Part shown: positions 11,703 through 24,837 of the stretch, piece after piece
How the letters are laid out: each line of letters begins with the position of its first letter
Numbering within the stretch: position 1 is the first letter of the stretch
Origin: Ilex aquifolium
Taxonomy: Eukaryota; Streptophyta; Magnoliopsida; Aquifoliales; Aquifoliaceae
Length of the DNA: 64,000 nucleotides
Direction: 5' to 3'
Assembly (NCBI GenBank): GCA_951799425.1
Contig: OX637394.1
Span: forward strand, 41,403,642 to 41,467,641
Notes under the pieces: generated by a model
Database searches by the model: none
What the model was told of the DNA's origin: nothing
The model's input: the letters and a program-made list of their open reading frames with translations, nothing else
Translations under genes and position numbers: made by a program

Positions 11703-13089
11703 ATTTTCTTTGGTCGCGCTTAGAAGAAGATGGAAGCTACCTGAAATATTCATGTATTTGGGGATAATATTCATATTTTCTTTGGTAATGTACGCCTTGG
11801 GAGAGATATGCTGAGACCCACTATATGCTGTCAAGCGAGCACAGAGGCCGAATACCGTAGATAACAATACATGCTCTGACCAAATGTCATACAAGAAACC
11901 CTTTACGCCGAGCAATAATGAGATGCCTCCTTGAAGGACCAAATAATAGAATCTCAAACATAATTATAAGATGTCGTTGGAGAAAACCGTATTTTATACG
12001 AGACAACCATAGTTGGTTCATACCCATCTGAAGAAATAATAATATCCAAACCTAAAAGAGGGTGACCATAATCAAATCCGAGGGACGAGTATAACTGAAT
12101 CCCGAATACGATAAACAATTATCGGGTCATAAACGAGACGATCATGAGGCACCGTCCAAGCCAAACATGTCCAACATATATCAATAATAGATGTTGCTGA
12201 TCTTTTGATTAGAGACCGCATAAGCTTGGCCTCCAAAGATAAACCAAATGAGTCCAAGGCAGGATCGAATAAATTTGGTTCTTGAATGACTGAACACACT
12301 GTATCCCCATAACATGGCCGAACAATCTTGATTCCCAAGAGAATGTCTCTATGTAGAAAGCCTCAGTACATGAGGTTTTTGACGGGGGACATAATAGAGA
12401 GACCCCGAACACATCTGTCCCTTGAGGCCGAGTAATAATGAAGACCTTTAGTGAGCGGCCCAAGGAATATCGAAGATAATTATTTAATGTCTGCTAGAGA
12501 GATTTAAATCCCGAATGGAACAACCATAGGCGCTCCATATCCAACTCCAACGCAGATAACAATATCAGAACCCCGAGAAAGGTCGCTATAATCGAATGCG
12601 ACGAACGTCGAGCATAAGCAAGCCTAAAGAGAACAATAATAGTCGGTCCTCTGAAGAGGGACCAAATAACCTCGAATCTTGAGAAAGATCAAAATAAATC
12701 TATCCTTGTAAAGAAAGGCCGAATACACCGGGTCCTCTGAAGAGGGACCGAATACTCTTGGCTCCTCGAGGATGTCCATAAAAGAAGGCCCGGACATATC
12801 CGTCCCTTGGCCTTGACAGCCCCAAGTTTGATGATCAACTGAGCGTTGAGTCCTGCGCTTTTTTATCATGTTCAATTAACATTTAATGAAATAAATAAAA
12901 GCGTACGTTGTCGAATTGAGTCTTGAATATATCAAACCCGTAGTTAGGCAATTCAAGGTTCATTCAGTGAGATTCTTCTTGAGAGGGTCTTCATGCCCGA
13001 CATAAATGCTGACGCTGGGTCAAACTTTCCCTTGTAACTATACTGCATTGTGTCTAGAGTCTCACCCAAAGTCTAATGTCACCTCCCCA

Positions 13090-13800
13090 AGTAAGGAGTG
13101 ATTTCAAGTACAGGTTCTTGAACCCATCTCCGATAGGATTTATGCCTTCATTAGGACTTTTGGTGCTTTGGCCGAGCAAAGGCTTACCCGTGTTTGAGGG
13201 CGTTGCTCCAAAGGTGGAGTCTTACACCCCTCGGGGCCGTACCCCTAACGACCGAGGCCAATGCTCGTGTTAAACTTTGAGGGCGTTGCTCCAAGGGTGG
13301 AGTCTTACACCCCTCGGGGCCGTACCCCTAACGACCGAGGCCAATGCTCGTGTTAAACTTTGAGAGCGTTGCTCCAAGGGTGGAGTCTTACACCCCTCGG
13401 GGCCGTACCCCTAACGATCGAGGCCAATGCTCGTGTTAAACTTTGAGGGCGTTGATCCAAGGGTGGAGTCTTACACCCCTCGGGGCCGTACCCCTAACGA
13501 CCGAGGCCAATGCTCGTGTTAAACTTTGAGAGCGTTGCTCCAAGGGTGGAGTCTTATACCCCTCGGGGCCGTACCCCTAACGACCGAGGCCAATGCTCGT
13601 GTTAAACTTTGAGAGCGTTGCTCCAAGGGTGGAGTCTTACACCCCTCGGGGCCGTACCCCTAACGACCGAGGCCAATGCTCGTGTTATCTCCCTAAACGA
13701 GTACTTCCAAGTAGAGGTTCTTGAACCCATCCTTGAGAGGTTCTATGCCTACACCAGGACTTTTGGTGTTTTGGCCGAACAAAGGTTTATCCACGTTTAG
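13090..13800. repeat. Duplicated flanks around the 83-bp array
   Basis: A block of about 105 bp containing GGTTCTTGAACCCATC and AGGACTTTTGGTG occurs on both sides of the array, at about 13090-13195 and 13695-13800. This suggests that slippage or unequal exchange between the two flanks created the structure. Confidence 0.75.
13193..13686. repeat. 83-bp tandem array, 6 copies, inside the LARD
   Basis: The phrase GCGTTGCTCCAAGGGTGGAG recurs with an 83-bp period from about 13193 to 13608 and the last copy ends near 13686. Copies differ at only a few bases. Each unit holds short inverted motifs (CCTCGGGG...CCGAGG). The period is not a multiple of three, so the array does not code. Confidence 0.95.
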
Positions 13801-16800
13801 GCCCGGAGCCCACATTGTGCCTAGACATATAGGGCTTTTATCTTGAGTTTGTGCCCCCCAGTATCATGGAACACATGCGAAATTGGGCAGTCTCTCTGAG
13901 TGAGGTAAATCCTTCCTGATGCTTGAAATTATATCATGGGGTCATCGCCTTGTCCACAGGAGCTGGGTAGAAGATCCCCTATTTTCCTATATTTCCTGCT
14001 CAGACCTTCTGGGGAGGGAACTAAGCACCTCCCGTACATAATCGGAGGCGCCGAACAACACTTGTGAGGCTTGTCAATGGCGCCGAATAAATTCTTGGAG
14101 TCTCCGAGCACTTCTTTTACTCGGCGGAGTTGCTTTTCCGATGTGGTTAACAACGCCTGAACACCTCCATAGCTAGGGGCTTCACTTCGTCTAACATTAA
14201 CTAGCAATATGTCCTGGGTCCACACAGACCGCCCTGGCACGCCTTCCCGGTGTTCGATCAAGTGCTTGAAGGAACAATTCCTCTCCGTGGATGAGCTGTG
14301 GCACTTTGGGTAATTATGAGGACCCAACTGTATAGGATCGCCGAGCAGAGAACTGAGAATCGAGATGATATGCCATGATGATGGATCGGTTTGAGTCTAT
14401 ATTCTTTGACGGCACCGACCAGGACTGCAATGATGCCGAGCATATTCGGAGTGGTGTTGAGCATATTTTCTTGGCTGAAATAGCATTCAGGTGATATATC
14501 GAACTTCCGGGTCTTGTTGAAGCTGCTGCACCTATATCCTTGTGTACGAGAATGAGCTTTAGGTGAGTAGTCATTTTATTGTGACCAAAAGTTGAAGCTT
14601 GAGGTCCATTTGAACAAGGCGAGCAGCTCCTTGGCTGCACACTAGTGGGTGCCCAAGCACCATGGAAGACTCCAATGATAGACCGGCCACCTAAACCACC
14701 ACTGGGTTTTGAAGGCGACACGGATAGCTTTCTTTGCTGACGCCGAGTGACCGCCTTGTGTTGGGTACGTTATTACAAAGACCCAGCAGTTGTTTGTTAA
14801 TTCATATGAGACTCCGAAGAGATTGGGCTGCAATCCTAAGACCATTTAATGGCACCAATGTATTGGTGCAGACCAACTTCTAAGTGGCGCCGAGCAAGTC
14901 CTCAGATGTGCCGAACAGTTTGTTGGTTAACGCCGAGTGTATTTGGATATGTATCCAGAAAGAGTTACCAAGTTCTTGCTCTCGGTCAATTTGATCCGCG
15001 TGACTTGTGGGATCATGTGCGAACCGCAACAACAAAGTCCGGATCAATACCATGAGAGACCGACGGAATCTGCCCCAAATCAAGAGCAGATGGTGGGTCA
15101 CACATTGTTATACTCAGAAGATAGAAATCATAATGAAGACAGGCTCAAGATCAGTTCCTCGGGTGTGCAAGTATGGCTACTGTCAAGTCATTCTCAAATG
15201 AAAAGTGGCAGCCACTATACTCAATGAGCACCCTAGTATGCCAATGAATAGTAAAAGTTCTATGTGACAACTTATCTTAAATCACCCGTATAAGGATCGT
15301 GGCACTTCTCTATGTATTGGATGAACTCCAAGTATGAGATATACTGGCGGAGCTTGGGCTCCATTTTCATGCCATGATGGATCGGCATTTGCTAGGCGTC
15401 TTAGGCCCGAGCACCAACGAAGGGTCGATCACCCTCTCGGCAGTGCTGACCAAATCTTTGGTGATGCACTAAGCCATTGCTGGTTGATAGATTGAATCTA
15501 AGCACTGCGGAATCTCTTATTGGGTGTGGCCGTTGAGTCACGTCGTCACTGTTCGGAGCCAAGTTGTGCTTGTTTCTTGAGGAGTTGAAGTGAAGATCCA
15601 GACTCCTGTGAGTTCAAGAGAAAAAATAGTGATCTGATGCGCTAGATCTTAAGAGAGCCTGCTGGGTTCTTGCGCCGAACAGTGAACTTGTCCTCCGTCA
15701 GAGGCGATACCGAAGATATTTTCCACGCTTAATGCTCACAATCGAACACTAGTACAAACACTGGTTCTTTATCACAAGAAAACAACATATTTTGGGTGGA
15801 AGAAAATAATCCATCTTCTATGTCCCACACTGAGAGAATACTGGGACTTAGCTTGGTGTCACAGGTTCACGTGAAGCATAACAAAGGCCGAGCAAGGTAT
15901 TTCTGGGTTTTCATTCTACTTATGCTAGTAGCACATAGAGAACCCATTTGGTCTGAATCTTGACACATGATGCCTTTCCTTGGAACCAAATAGAAGTTCG
16001 AGTGATCCACCGACCATTAACTCTATTTTGAGTCCAAGACAAATATCATTTCTTCAAGTCTAGAACTGACCCGCTTCTTGCCACATATATAACAGAGAGA
16101 TACTGCGACGCTTATGAAATCAGAATCAATGGCATAGTGAACCGCCGAGCACCACGAATATCCCGACGGCAATGAGAACAAGATAGAATAGTCGAGTTCA
16201 ACACTCAGAAGTTAGCTCTGCAACAATTGTTCGCCGCCGAACTCCATTGATGAGGATACGCAATATGGGGATGTCCCGAGCACCATAATGGCGAAGTGGA
16301 ACACCAAGTTGAAGGCAAAGTATACTAGAATATCCACCGCTTTATAACAAGAGATCAGTAATCTACTCAGTGCCAAGCGTGTTTGGGTGGCACATGCACT
16401 GGTCAAAGAACTTAAATCACCGTTCACGGCAAGATCTTTAAAATATTGTGCTCACCACAATGCTTTGCTAAAAGAGATCATCATAGCAGAAAACGCCATT
16501 CCTTCTTTGCATTCGCCAAAGTCGGTGCATGGAAATATAAAATAACAGGCATTTTGAAGTCCGTCAGCATACAAAATAATAAAAATGGTACGCCGGAGCT
16601 CTGTGAGTTGAACAAATATAGAGGCCGAGCACCTCCTTGTAGATTCTTGTGACATCTTGTAATAAAAATGACACCCTAAATGTGCCCACTGCCGAGGCCT
16701 TGTATTCCTTTATGGGTAGAGATAACTTTGGTAGAAGAGCATTACTCATAAAAGTCCAAATACTGGTCCTTTACTAGAAGAAAGGGCGTGTAGGGAAAAG

Positions 16801-17402
16801 GTCCAGTAAATGACCCATTAACATCACAAAAATAGTAAGACTTTATGGGTAAGGCTAGTGACCAATCTAGTCCACGTGAAGGCTTTGAAGGTGAGGTCTT
16901 GCAATAATATTGTATTACTGACCATGTCCTATCAGTGCATAAATATCAAACACCGAACTGTGTTAACCCCCATAAATAAAGTAGGAAAGCCCGAACTTGA
17001 AGATTACCGAGCAGATATGGGATAAAAACTAATAAAAAGACATTCCTTTGCAAACGCACAAACACCAGTCCATCACTGGAGGAATCATGGTCTTCGGTGT
17101 CATGGGAGGAAATCTCATCTTTGGAGTCTAATGGACATACCAGCCGAATAAATATAATGGAACTTCAAGAATTAGGACCAACCATATTCCTGTAGAAGCC
17201 TTTATGGTGGGTCATGCAGTAAACATGGTGAATCTATACTTCTGAGACTCAGAAAAGAAGACCGAGTGCAATAACTCGAAAGACCGAACTCCAAAAGTTT
17301 GGTCAGAAGCGAGGGAGCGAGATGCATCAGTGATCTTCAAGCTTGGGCCGGGCTCACGAGCCAGATGATTCGTAGATCTAGGGGACACAAAGGTTGTTTG
17401 TT

Positions 17403-17420
17403 CCCACAGACGGCGCCAAA
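17403..17420 (-). other. LARD primer-binding site
   Basis: TTTGGCGCCGTCTGTGGG on the minus strand directly follows the 5' LTR. The same sequence follows the 5' LTR of the element at 24838. Confidence 0.85.
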
Positions 17421-17421
17421 T

Positions 17422-17897
17422 TGCACGGGATAATTCCTGCAATCAATTCGAGATATCTTGAGGTGCGCCCCTGGTCTTCGAGTATCATCCGATCCATGAG
17501 CTGCAAGGCAAAAAGAGGTTAGAGAGACCCCCGGCGTTGAGCCAGGGGAGGCCCCTCCGATGCCTAAGTCAGTACCGCGATCAATATATGAATAGACCAG
17601 TGTATAAACTCGAAAAATAATATCCATGTGTGTGTGTGTGAGTGAAGTGTAGAGCCGAGGTGCTCTTCCTTCAGGGCCCTCTCTTTCTTGGGTCTTCACC
17701 CATATATATAGAAAAAATTAGAGAGCTACTCACCATAGCCTGTCCAGCCGTCAATGCAGGGAAAATAGGCATGGACTAGACTGTCAAAACACTCATTACC
17801 TGCCATTCTTTATTGTAGCGGGTCCCACTTGTGATATATGTCAATTCTTTCATTGGGAGTGGGGCTGGTGATCCCACTTGACAAAAATGTCCCGCCA
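17422..17897 (-). repeat. LARD 5' LTR
   Basis: 476 bp, partner of 11210-11685, transcribed toward lower coordinates. Its outer edge is 48 bp from the BAHD stop codon. It has the same orientation as the gene, so its own polyadenylation signal could end BAHD transcripts. Confidence 0.95.
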
Positions 17898-17944
17898 GAC
17901 ACGATACCTATTCCAAATTTGGCATGACCCATATCAGGACGAGC

Positions 17945-20699
17945 TCATTTCAGTTTTGATTGGATGAATTCTTTGAATGTTTCCATGGCAGGAGCAGATA
18001 GGATGAGTGACATAACCAGATTCTCACTATTTATTCCCTGGGAGAGGGACACAACCAAATTGTCCACCATCGAGGCAGGTGCGACCTGCGTCGGCTCTCC
18101 CCACCCGAAATTCGCCTCATAGAAAGCCAGCCTACTCCATTTGGTGATCCAACATGTGTTCTCATACTCTAATTGCTCTCTTGTTATTTCAAAGCAGTCA
18201 ATTGCTGATCTGATATAGTCTTCTGTCACAGTTTTGATGGCCTCATGAACTATCTTGACAGCAAAGGAGAAGGGCTTTGTCATCAAATCTCCAGCACTGC
18301 ATTGAGCACATGACCAAGCAATGCCATTGCCAAAATACCCTTTTGGCATTGGTGGCCGGAACTTCGGCCTACCGTCAGTAGCAGTGAGAAGTTTGGTTGT
18401 TTGGTCTGGTTTAATCCCTAATGCTTTGGTCCTACCTATCCATATCAGTGCAGAGATCAATTCAAAGCTTGTGGGATGTGAATTGAGTTGAGCACCATCA
18501 ATGGCCATTGATCTAAGCTTTTTAAGCATCTTGGTATCGAAGCAAAAGGATTGCGAAACGGTCGGTTTCTCTCTCATGTGAAGAGGAATGGTTTTTCTTG
18601 CTTGCTCCTTTCTTATGTATTCATCATGGGAGATGTCAATTATTGGAGGTTGTCTGGCAGACAATATGGATCGATCCATATGAGGAGGGGTTGATAATGG
18701 CATGCCCCTTGCAACCTCAGCCCATGAATTTAGAAAATCTGCGAATGCTTTTCCATCAACAAGGACATGGTTAAATCCTACCCCAAGAACAATCCCTCCA
18801 CACTTGAACTTTGTCACCTGCAATCCACCATTTTATTTATTAGGTCTCACTTGGTTTTAATCAATTCCAAAAATTCATTGAATCGTTTACAAATTTGATG
18901 ATAAATGAATTAAACTTGATCGAAATAAACAAAATTTAAAATTGAAAGAATTCACATCTATATATGTAGGTCGGATCAAAATCTACTCTATTATACTTTT
19001 TTTTTAATTCTCTTGATTATAGATCCCCTACCACAAATCGAGGTACAATTTTTTTTGTAATGAAGTCAATCCACAATCAATATATGATGCATATGTTTTA
19101 TTTAAAAAATTAAAGAAAAAATGTATTTAAAAAAAATCCAAGTCTATACATGTAATTATATGTGAGACAGTAGATGAAGTAAGTGAATCTCATTCAACTG
19201 TACAAATCAACTTTCAGTTGTGCCAAAACATGATTTATAATTTGAATTCACATCTGATGGCGATCCCTTGTGATATGCCTATTGAACTCCCGTTTGCAAA
19301 ACAAACTCCAAATTTGGAAAACACGGATACAAATACGTTATATAAATATGATATGATACAGATAAAATAATACGGTAAAATTTTAAAAAATAGGATTAGG
19401 ATCCTGATACAGTCATGATATGTCTATAAGTAAAATTAAGATTTTTTACCTTAAAAAAGATGTAATATTGTCTCATTATGATATATCCATGAAGTGAACG
19501 GGGCCAATTAAAAAAATTAGAATCAAAATTTAACAAATTAATTTGTTTACAATTATTTGTTTTTAAGATTGTAGAGTAATTAACTCATTTTTTTATGAAT
19601 AATGTTATTTTGACGTAAAAATCTGACCTAATTTGTTGACTTAATGGTGTGGCTTCAATAAAACTAATGGATCAACACCAAGTTCATCTGTTTGATGGTG
19701 GCCGCAGTCAATCCAAAGATCATAATGAATTATGTCAGTAAAATAAGTCTCAATAACATTGCTATTTTTTTATTTCCTTTTGACATGTAATAATAGATAA
19801 TATTTAAAAAACACTCAATGTCTTCCAAATCAAATGGAATTTTGTTGATATTTTGTATTGTACTTGAACTCGAAAAAAGATAATATAAATCAAAATTAAA
19901 AATTATATGTCTTGCTCCACATTTAGAAGTATCCGCACAATATCCACATATTCTATTAATTACCAAATATATATAATATGTATTCGATATATGTTCTCAA
20001 ATATCCGACAAATATTGTTTGTAATATATAATATATACAAATACATTGATCTTTACGATATATCCATCTTTCACAGCTCTAAATACACGTTGTCACTCAG
20101 AAGCTATTAGCATCGGATCAACTAGAGCTTCAGATTTACAACCTAGAGATACTACAACAATAAATCCTTCCCTTCCCAGATGGGTTAAAAAAAACTGTCA
20201 AAGAAAAAAGACAAAAAAAAAAAGAGAGAGAGTTGAGAGGTTTAAAATCTACCTGCACTGTCAGTGGTGGTATGTCTATGATATCTTCAGCTTCCTCCTT
20301 GAAATGAACAAGCTTTCGCAGCTTCACAGGATCGATGATGGTGATATCCCCCAACACTTCCATGTCGTTGTCGGAAACCGCCTCGACAAATGGCACGCCT
20401 TCGCCGGTGCATCTGCTCATCATCTTCCCATCCCAGCTTGTGGTAAGACAACCTGCAAGAGGATAAAACTCAACCAAAGTTTTAGCCAATGCTTCTTTGA
20501 TAACTTTCGCAGCCGTGTCGGTCTGTGTCCCATCTCCTTTGAATGCAAACACAATCTCAATGGGATAAGGGAAGGTCTGGTCAAGGTTGGAGAGGAAATA
20601 CAAGCCTTTCGACGTCTTCCCAGCCGGCAGGACTAATGTATGATCAAGTTTCTTCACTGAAAATGTTTGAGACTCCAATTTCCCATTTGAACTCACCAT
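17945..20699 (-). CDS. BAHD acyltransferase, HHT1-like (omega-hydroxyacid/fatty alcohol hydroxycinnamoyltransferase type)
   Basis: Two exons on the minus strand: 20699-20253 (149 codons) and 18817-17945 (290 codons plus stop), giving 439 aa, normal for the family. The 1435-bp intron (GT at 20252, AG at 18818) is phase 0 after a Gln, the conserved 'Q intron' site of BAHD genes. The catalytic HxxxD is HVLVD (His166, Asp170). The structural DFGWG motif is NFGWG (385-389). KGLYFLSNLDQ near the N-terminus and PPLTVQVTKFKCGG across the splice resemble omega-hydroxypalmitate O-feruloyltransferase (HHT1) and fatty-alcohol caffeoyltransferases, cytosolic enzymes that join hydroxycinnamoyl-CoA to suberin or cutin precursors. 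The exact substrate is inferred only from recalled similarity. The ATG at 20699 was chosen because it gives the family-typical N-terminus; an upstream in-frame ATG adds about 22 unlikely residues. The LARD is inserted 48 bp past the stop. Confidence 0.9.
19310..20090. repeat. Diverged ACGGATAC-type repeat inside the BAHD intron
   Basis: ACACGGATACAAATACG (about 19320) and TACGGTAAAATTTTAAAAAA match the left part of the element nested in the SINE at 37274-37752. AGTATCCGCACAATATCCAC and CGATATATCCATC at 19930-20070 look like the diverged opposite end. It is probably an old MITE-like copy. Confidence 0.45.
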
Positions 20700-20737
20700 A
20701 TTTCCTGTCTGATTACATGAAATCATGAGAATTAGCT

Positions 20738-20750
20738 CCTTATATATACA
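20738..20750 (-). promoter_or_regulatory. Putative TATA box of the BAHD gene
   Basis: TGTATATATAAGG on the minus strand, about 40 bases before the chosen ATG. This would leave only a very short leader, so the true start site may lie elsewhere. Confidence 0.35.
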
Positions 20751-20765
20751 GATTATGATAAGCAT

Positions 20766-22600
20766 GGTGCTATTTTCAGTGATAATATAGTGCCAAGATG
20801 AAGCAAATCAATAGGTTTTTTTTTGTTCAAACTAAATGGAAAGTAGTTGAAACATGTTTCAAAGAATCGACCGTTTCTGATATGACTCTGTCTAGTCCTA
20901 TTTAACTCAACGCTTTTCAGTTTGATGACGAGTCATATTCTGTGTAAACCACGAGTCTCACTCGACATTTTATTCAACTCAACCTAACTGCCCGATTCAT
21001 CGTTATCAAATCGCAACATAGAGACTGATACTGTTTAGCGACTCACTCGACTCGTGGTTGACTCGAAGACATTTCAATCAACCCACTCTAATCGTCTAAT
21101 TCATTGTGTTATCAAATCACAATATATTGGTCGATACTGTTTTACGACGATGCGATAATACTTGAGTCTAACTTCTTCTACTATCTAGTGTTTCAGACGT
21201 GTCACCTAATACCATTATAAGAAGTTGCAAGCATTGTGTTTCATTGCCTTCTAAATAGATGGCCGATATATAGCAACCTTGAACCATGAGTTGAAGAAGT
21301 GCAATACTCCATGGTTTATTCATGTGAGTGTACAAGCTAACCTGCTAAAAGAAAAAAAAGATACCTGCTAAAAGAGAGTATTCTAAAGAGATAAGAATAC
21401 TCTGGGTATGGACTGACAAACTTTATATCTCTTTGTTTGAAATGGCAAAGGCAATGCATGCTTATATTTATCCTAAAAACTGAGAGTCATTCCTATTGGT
21501 TTTCAAATATTATATTTGCCCAATTTTTCCATAATTTATTGTTGTCATCAAATTCAATAATTCTGATTTAATTAAGCGATTGTCTTTCATTAAATTGACA
21601 TTAGACCCGGATAACATTGGGACTCATCTCCAATCTATCTAATTTTTTTTTTTGTTCAACAATTAGGGGTGTCCGGGGCCGTATCTCAACTAATCTCCTC
21701 TCTGGTCTGGTCAAAGACAAGTCATTCACGCCTGAACTAGGGTATTCATCTCTCATAACCTAACCCCAAGAGGTTGCTCTATTAGATTGGTTGTCATTAA
21801 TTTAAAAGGCTCCACTAGATTCAAGCGGATCCCCGATCAAAACATGGTGAATGATTCAAGAAAATCTAATATTAAAATGAATCGTAATCCCTTTTATTTA
21901 TGAATAATGTTATTGGAAATTAAAAAATTAGCCTAATTTGTTGAACTAATGATGCGGCAAGGACATGATCAAATAGTATTAATGTGACTGTAATGGTTGA
22001 ACTTTTTCATTACGACTCTATTAGTTGACACATCATTATCCCAGTAAATTTGATTAATTTGCTATATGTCAATAGCATTACTCTTTACGTGTCATCCTTT
22101 ACACCAATCAATGAATACAATTAAAAAAGAGAGTGATGAAAAACACGTCCTTATCAAACACAAACATCCAACAATTTAAAACGAATTATGTTACGAGTGC
22201 AAATCAACACGAAGGGCAAGATCCAACTTGACTAAGTCCAAGAGATTTCATATTTTCGACCTCTTTAATGTCATTTACCATGTTGTGAAATTGGCTTCTT
22301 TCTTTTTTTCGATTTTGACTATGAAATTATACCTAGAAATATAAGACCAATGAAGTTATTGGAAGTCGGTTGGATCGGTTTGGTTAAACTTTTGTTCAAG
22401 ATTGGCTCGTGAGATAAATAAATCAAATTTAACTATAGATTTTACTTTGTTAATGTAATAAGCCCGGATCAACCTGGGCCCACGAAAACAAAGTAGGAAA
22501 AAAAAGATGGGTAAAAGTCACTTAGACCCCATTGGTTCTGAGTCTTCTGACTAAATATTTGAGCCATCCCATGGTATTTCAAATATGCTACGAATGATGG
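20766..22600. other. Upstream intergenic region of the BAHD gene
   Basis: AT-rich; 20880-21130 has recurring GACTCGT/ACTCGAC words. No gene is recognised. The region also serves as the distal promoter of the minus-strand BAHD gene. Confidence 0.4.
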
Positions 22601-22615
22601 CAAGCATATTTTTTA

Positions 22616-23269
22616 GGGTAAATATTATAATTGGTCTTTAAATTTTGTCTTTGATTTTAATTTGGTCCGTAAATTTTTAATTGTCCCAATTTAGTCTCTC
22701 AACTAGGGATGATAAACAATTCAAGCTATTTGGGCTCGGCTCATTTTAAGTTCAGCTCATATAGAAACTCGTTTAAGCTCGTCTCTAATTCGACTTATTT
22801 TAAGTTCGGCTCGAGCTTGTTCGTTTGGAAAACGAGTCGAGTTTGAATAATTTTTTAGACTCGTTTAAAAAACGCGTCCTATAACCTCGGCTCGAACTCA
22901 CAAAATTTAACTTATTTTGAGCTCATTCGTTTAGAAAACGAGTCGAGTTTGAACAATTTTTTAGACTCGTTTTAAAAAACGAGCTCGTCAAGGTCAGACT
23001 CAAACTCATTCCTTCAGCTCATTTACTACCTCTACCCTCAACTATCAATTTTGTTTATTTTCATCGTTAGATCAAAACAAAAATATATGATTTAACACTT
23101 GAAATATATCAGATTGAACTAACCTCAGACTGATCTAATAGTGAAAATAAATGGAATACTTAATTGAGATGAAATTGAAAGTTGGAGAGACTAAATTGGA
23201 GCAATTAAAAGTTTAGGGACCAAATTAAAATTGAAAATAAATTTTATGAACTAATTATGATATTTACCT
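22616..23269. mobile_element. Mutator-like MITE with long TIRs and 9-bp TSD
   Basis: The left arm starts GGGTAAATATTATAATTGGT and the inverted right arm AGGTAAATATCATAATTAGT. The arms match over about 85 bp (TTTAGTCTCTCAACT inverted as AGTTGGAGAGACTAAA). It is flanked by TATTTTTTA at 22607-22615 and 23270-23278. Long TIRs plus a 9-bp target duplication fit a Mutator-like non-autonomous element. A second repeat is nested inside. Confidence 0.8.
22704..23034. repeat. CTCGTTT/AACGAG repeat nested in the MITE
   Basis: It begins near GGGATGATAAACAATTCAAG and ends near CTCATTTACTACCTCTACC, which are weak inverted ends. It is filled with words such as AAACGAGTCGAGTTTGAA. A related stretch lies at 44107-44640. 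Its insertion splits the left arm of the surrounding MITE from its middle. Confidence 0.6.
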
Positions 23270-23278
23270 TATTTTTTA

Positions 23279-23763
23279 TTAAAAACAAACATGCCACAAA
23301 TTAAAAAATTAAAAAAAATTAAAAAAGAAAAAAACAAATAAGTATGTTGGAAGTGAAACCCAAGATGATGACAAGATCCAAATCCAGCGACAAGAACGAT
23401 TTGCAATTGTCAGCCCTTTTAATTTGGTGTCACATCTTATGATCAAATTGATCCCCACCTAGGATATGATATTATTATGATATTATTATACCTAGTAGAC
23501 TTATAAATCAAATCAAGTCATTGAAGCTTGGCTACATCGACTCGTATAGAATCTTGTTTTAGATCCGTTTACAAGATTAATAAAATAAATTCAATAATTT
23601 ATTGAGCTTGGTTCCAACTCGGATCCATATATTAAATAAAATTATATCGATATACGAAAAATCGAGGAACTAGAGTTTGGCTTGTGATCAAGCAACTTGA
23701 AGTTAGAGTTTGACATATTGAAAAAATACTATATCTATACATAAAAAATCAAGCAACTTGAGT
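23279..23763. other. AT-rich spacer
   Basis: No gene or clear element. Two diverged copies of a phrase around ATCAAGCAACTTGA are present at about 23690 and 23752. Confidence 0.4.
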
Positions 23764-23985
23764 TTGACCACTGAGTGAGTGGTTCAATGGAGTATTGGCC
23801 AAAAATTTTATTTTGAAGTTAGAGGTTTAAGTCTTAAAGTGTACATTAGAACTCGGTAGTTAACCATTATACTAATCTAGGTAGATTTATTCTCGAAATG
23901 AGTAATGAGCACTGTCAAAGGCTACATGATCTCACCGGTGAGGGCTTACACTCCCACCCCTTTTTAATCAGCAAAAAAAAAACAA
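23764..23985 (+). mobile_element. tRNA-derived SINE-like element
   Basis: A tRNA-like head (GAGTGAGTGGTTCAATGGAG), a box-B-like GAGGTTTAAGTCTT and a 3' part CACTCCCACCCCTTTTTAAT ending in a poly-A run. The 3' part resembles the end of the SINE at 37111-37872. No target duplication was fixed. Confidence 0.5.
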
Positions 23986-24439
23986 ATCTCGTTTGACTCG
24001 TTATCAGCTCGCCTAAAACTCGTTTGACATGGACTTCTCTAGAAAGGTAATATTTAAACAAAACTTACGCCACCTTTTTGGAGCTAGTTAAGAAATCAAG
24101 TCAAACTTGTACAACCCACCATTTATATTTATATTTATATTTATATATTGTTTGAAGTTTCTGGAAACCTAGGTGACCTTTGATTTGTCATTACTTGTTG
24201 GCTGCCAAGGCAAAAATTATTTGTTACAACCACGAGAAAAATGAGATGTATTTGGACCTTGTTGTAAATTCAAGGGTGGATGACCACCATATTAATGCTC
24301 CATCCCCTCTCTCTCAACTATCCCATTTAACCTCCTGCATGGCCATTCAATCCCTTGAGTTCCTGGAGAATTTATTTTAGATATATTTTGGGCATTACTC
24401 TTTTTATATTTTATTAATATTTTGTCGATTTCATAATAT

Positions 24440-24832
24440 ATCTTTATTTGTTGTAGTAATGAACTGATTTGTTAACATAACATGAATATTACACGAAATT
24501 AGAGGGTTTAAACTTTTTTTAACTTACTCGTTTTCCTAAACGAATAAACCTAATACGACACGACATAATTAATAAACGAATGAGAAATGGGTAAAAGTCA
24601 ATCAAAAGAAATGTACATACTTATTTATATACCAATTATATACGGTTTATATACGACACGATTTATAAACGAATCGGGTATAGGTGAAGTCAATAAAAAT
24701 ATATATAAAACACAATTCGTTTATATGTCAGTTATGCACGGTTCATATATGATATAAATTCGATATAATATGAATCATTAAATATGAAGATACGAATTAA
24801 TAAACGAATCAGGTGTGTGTGGAGCGCTTTTT
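24440..24832. repeat. CGACACGA-type dispersed repeat (left part)
   Basis: It shares words such as TAATACGACACGACATAAT, AACGAATAAACC and CGATATAATATGA with 38098-38620 and 47470-47800. The gag-bearing LTR element is inserted in it; the rest continues at 30496-30560 (GAACCCACTAAAATTCAACA). Confidence 0.6.
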
Positions 24833-24837
24833 GACAC

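Larger units (their letters stand above)
11210..17897 (-). mobile_element. LARD-type LTR retrotransposon, young, TSD GACAC
   Basis: Two 476-bp LTRs (11210-11685 and 17422-17897) bound a 5.7-kb internal region and the whole is flanked by GACAC (11205-11209 and 17898-17902). On the minus strand the LTR reads TGGCGGGACA...CCCGTGCA. The primer-binding site follows the 5' LTR (TTTGGCGCCGTCTGTGGG, about 17420-17403, minus) and a polypurine tract (GAAAGCTGGGGGGCAG) precedes the 3' LTR at 11702-11687. No gag, protease, reverse transcriptase or integrase pattern was found, so this is a large non-autonomous derivative. The primer site matches that of the gag-bearing element at 24838-30490, which hints at a related gypsy mobiliser. 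Confidence 0.9.
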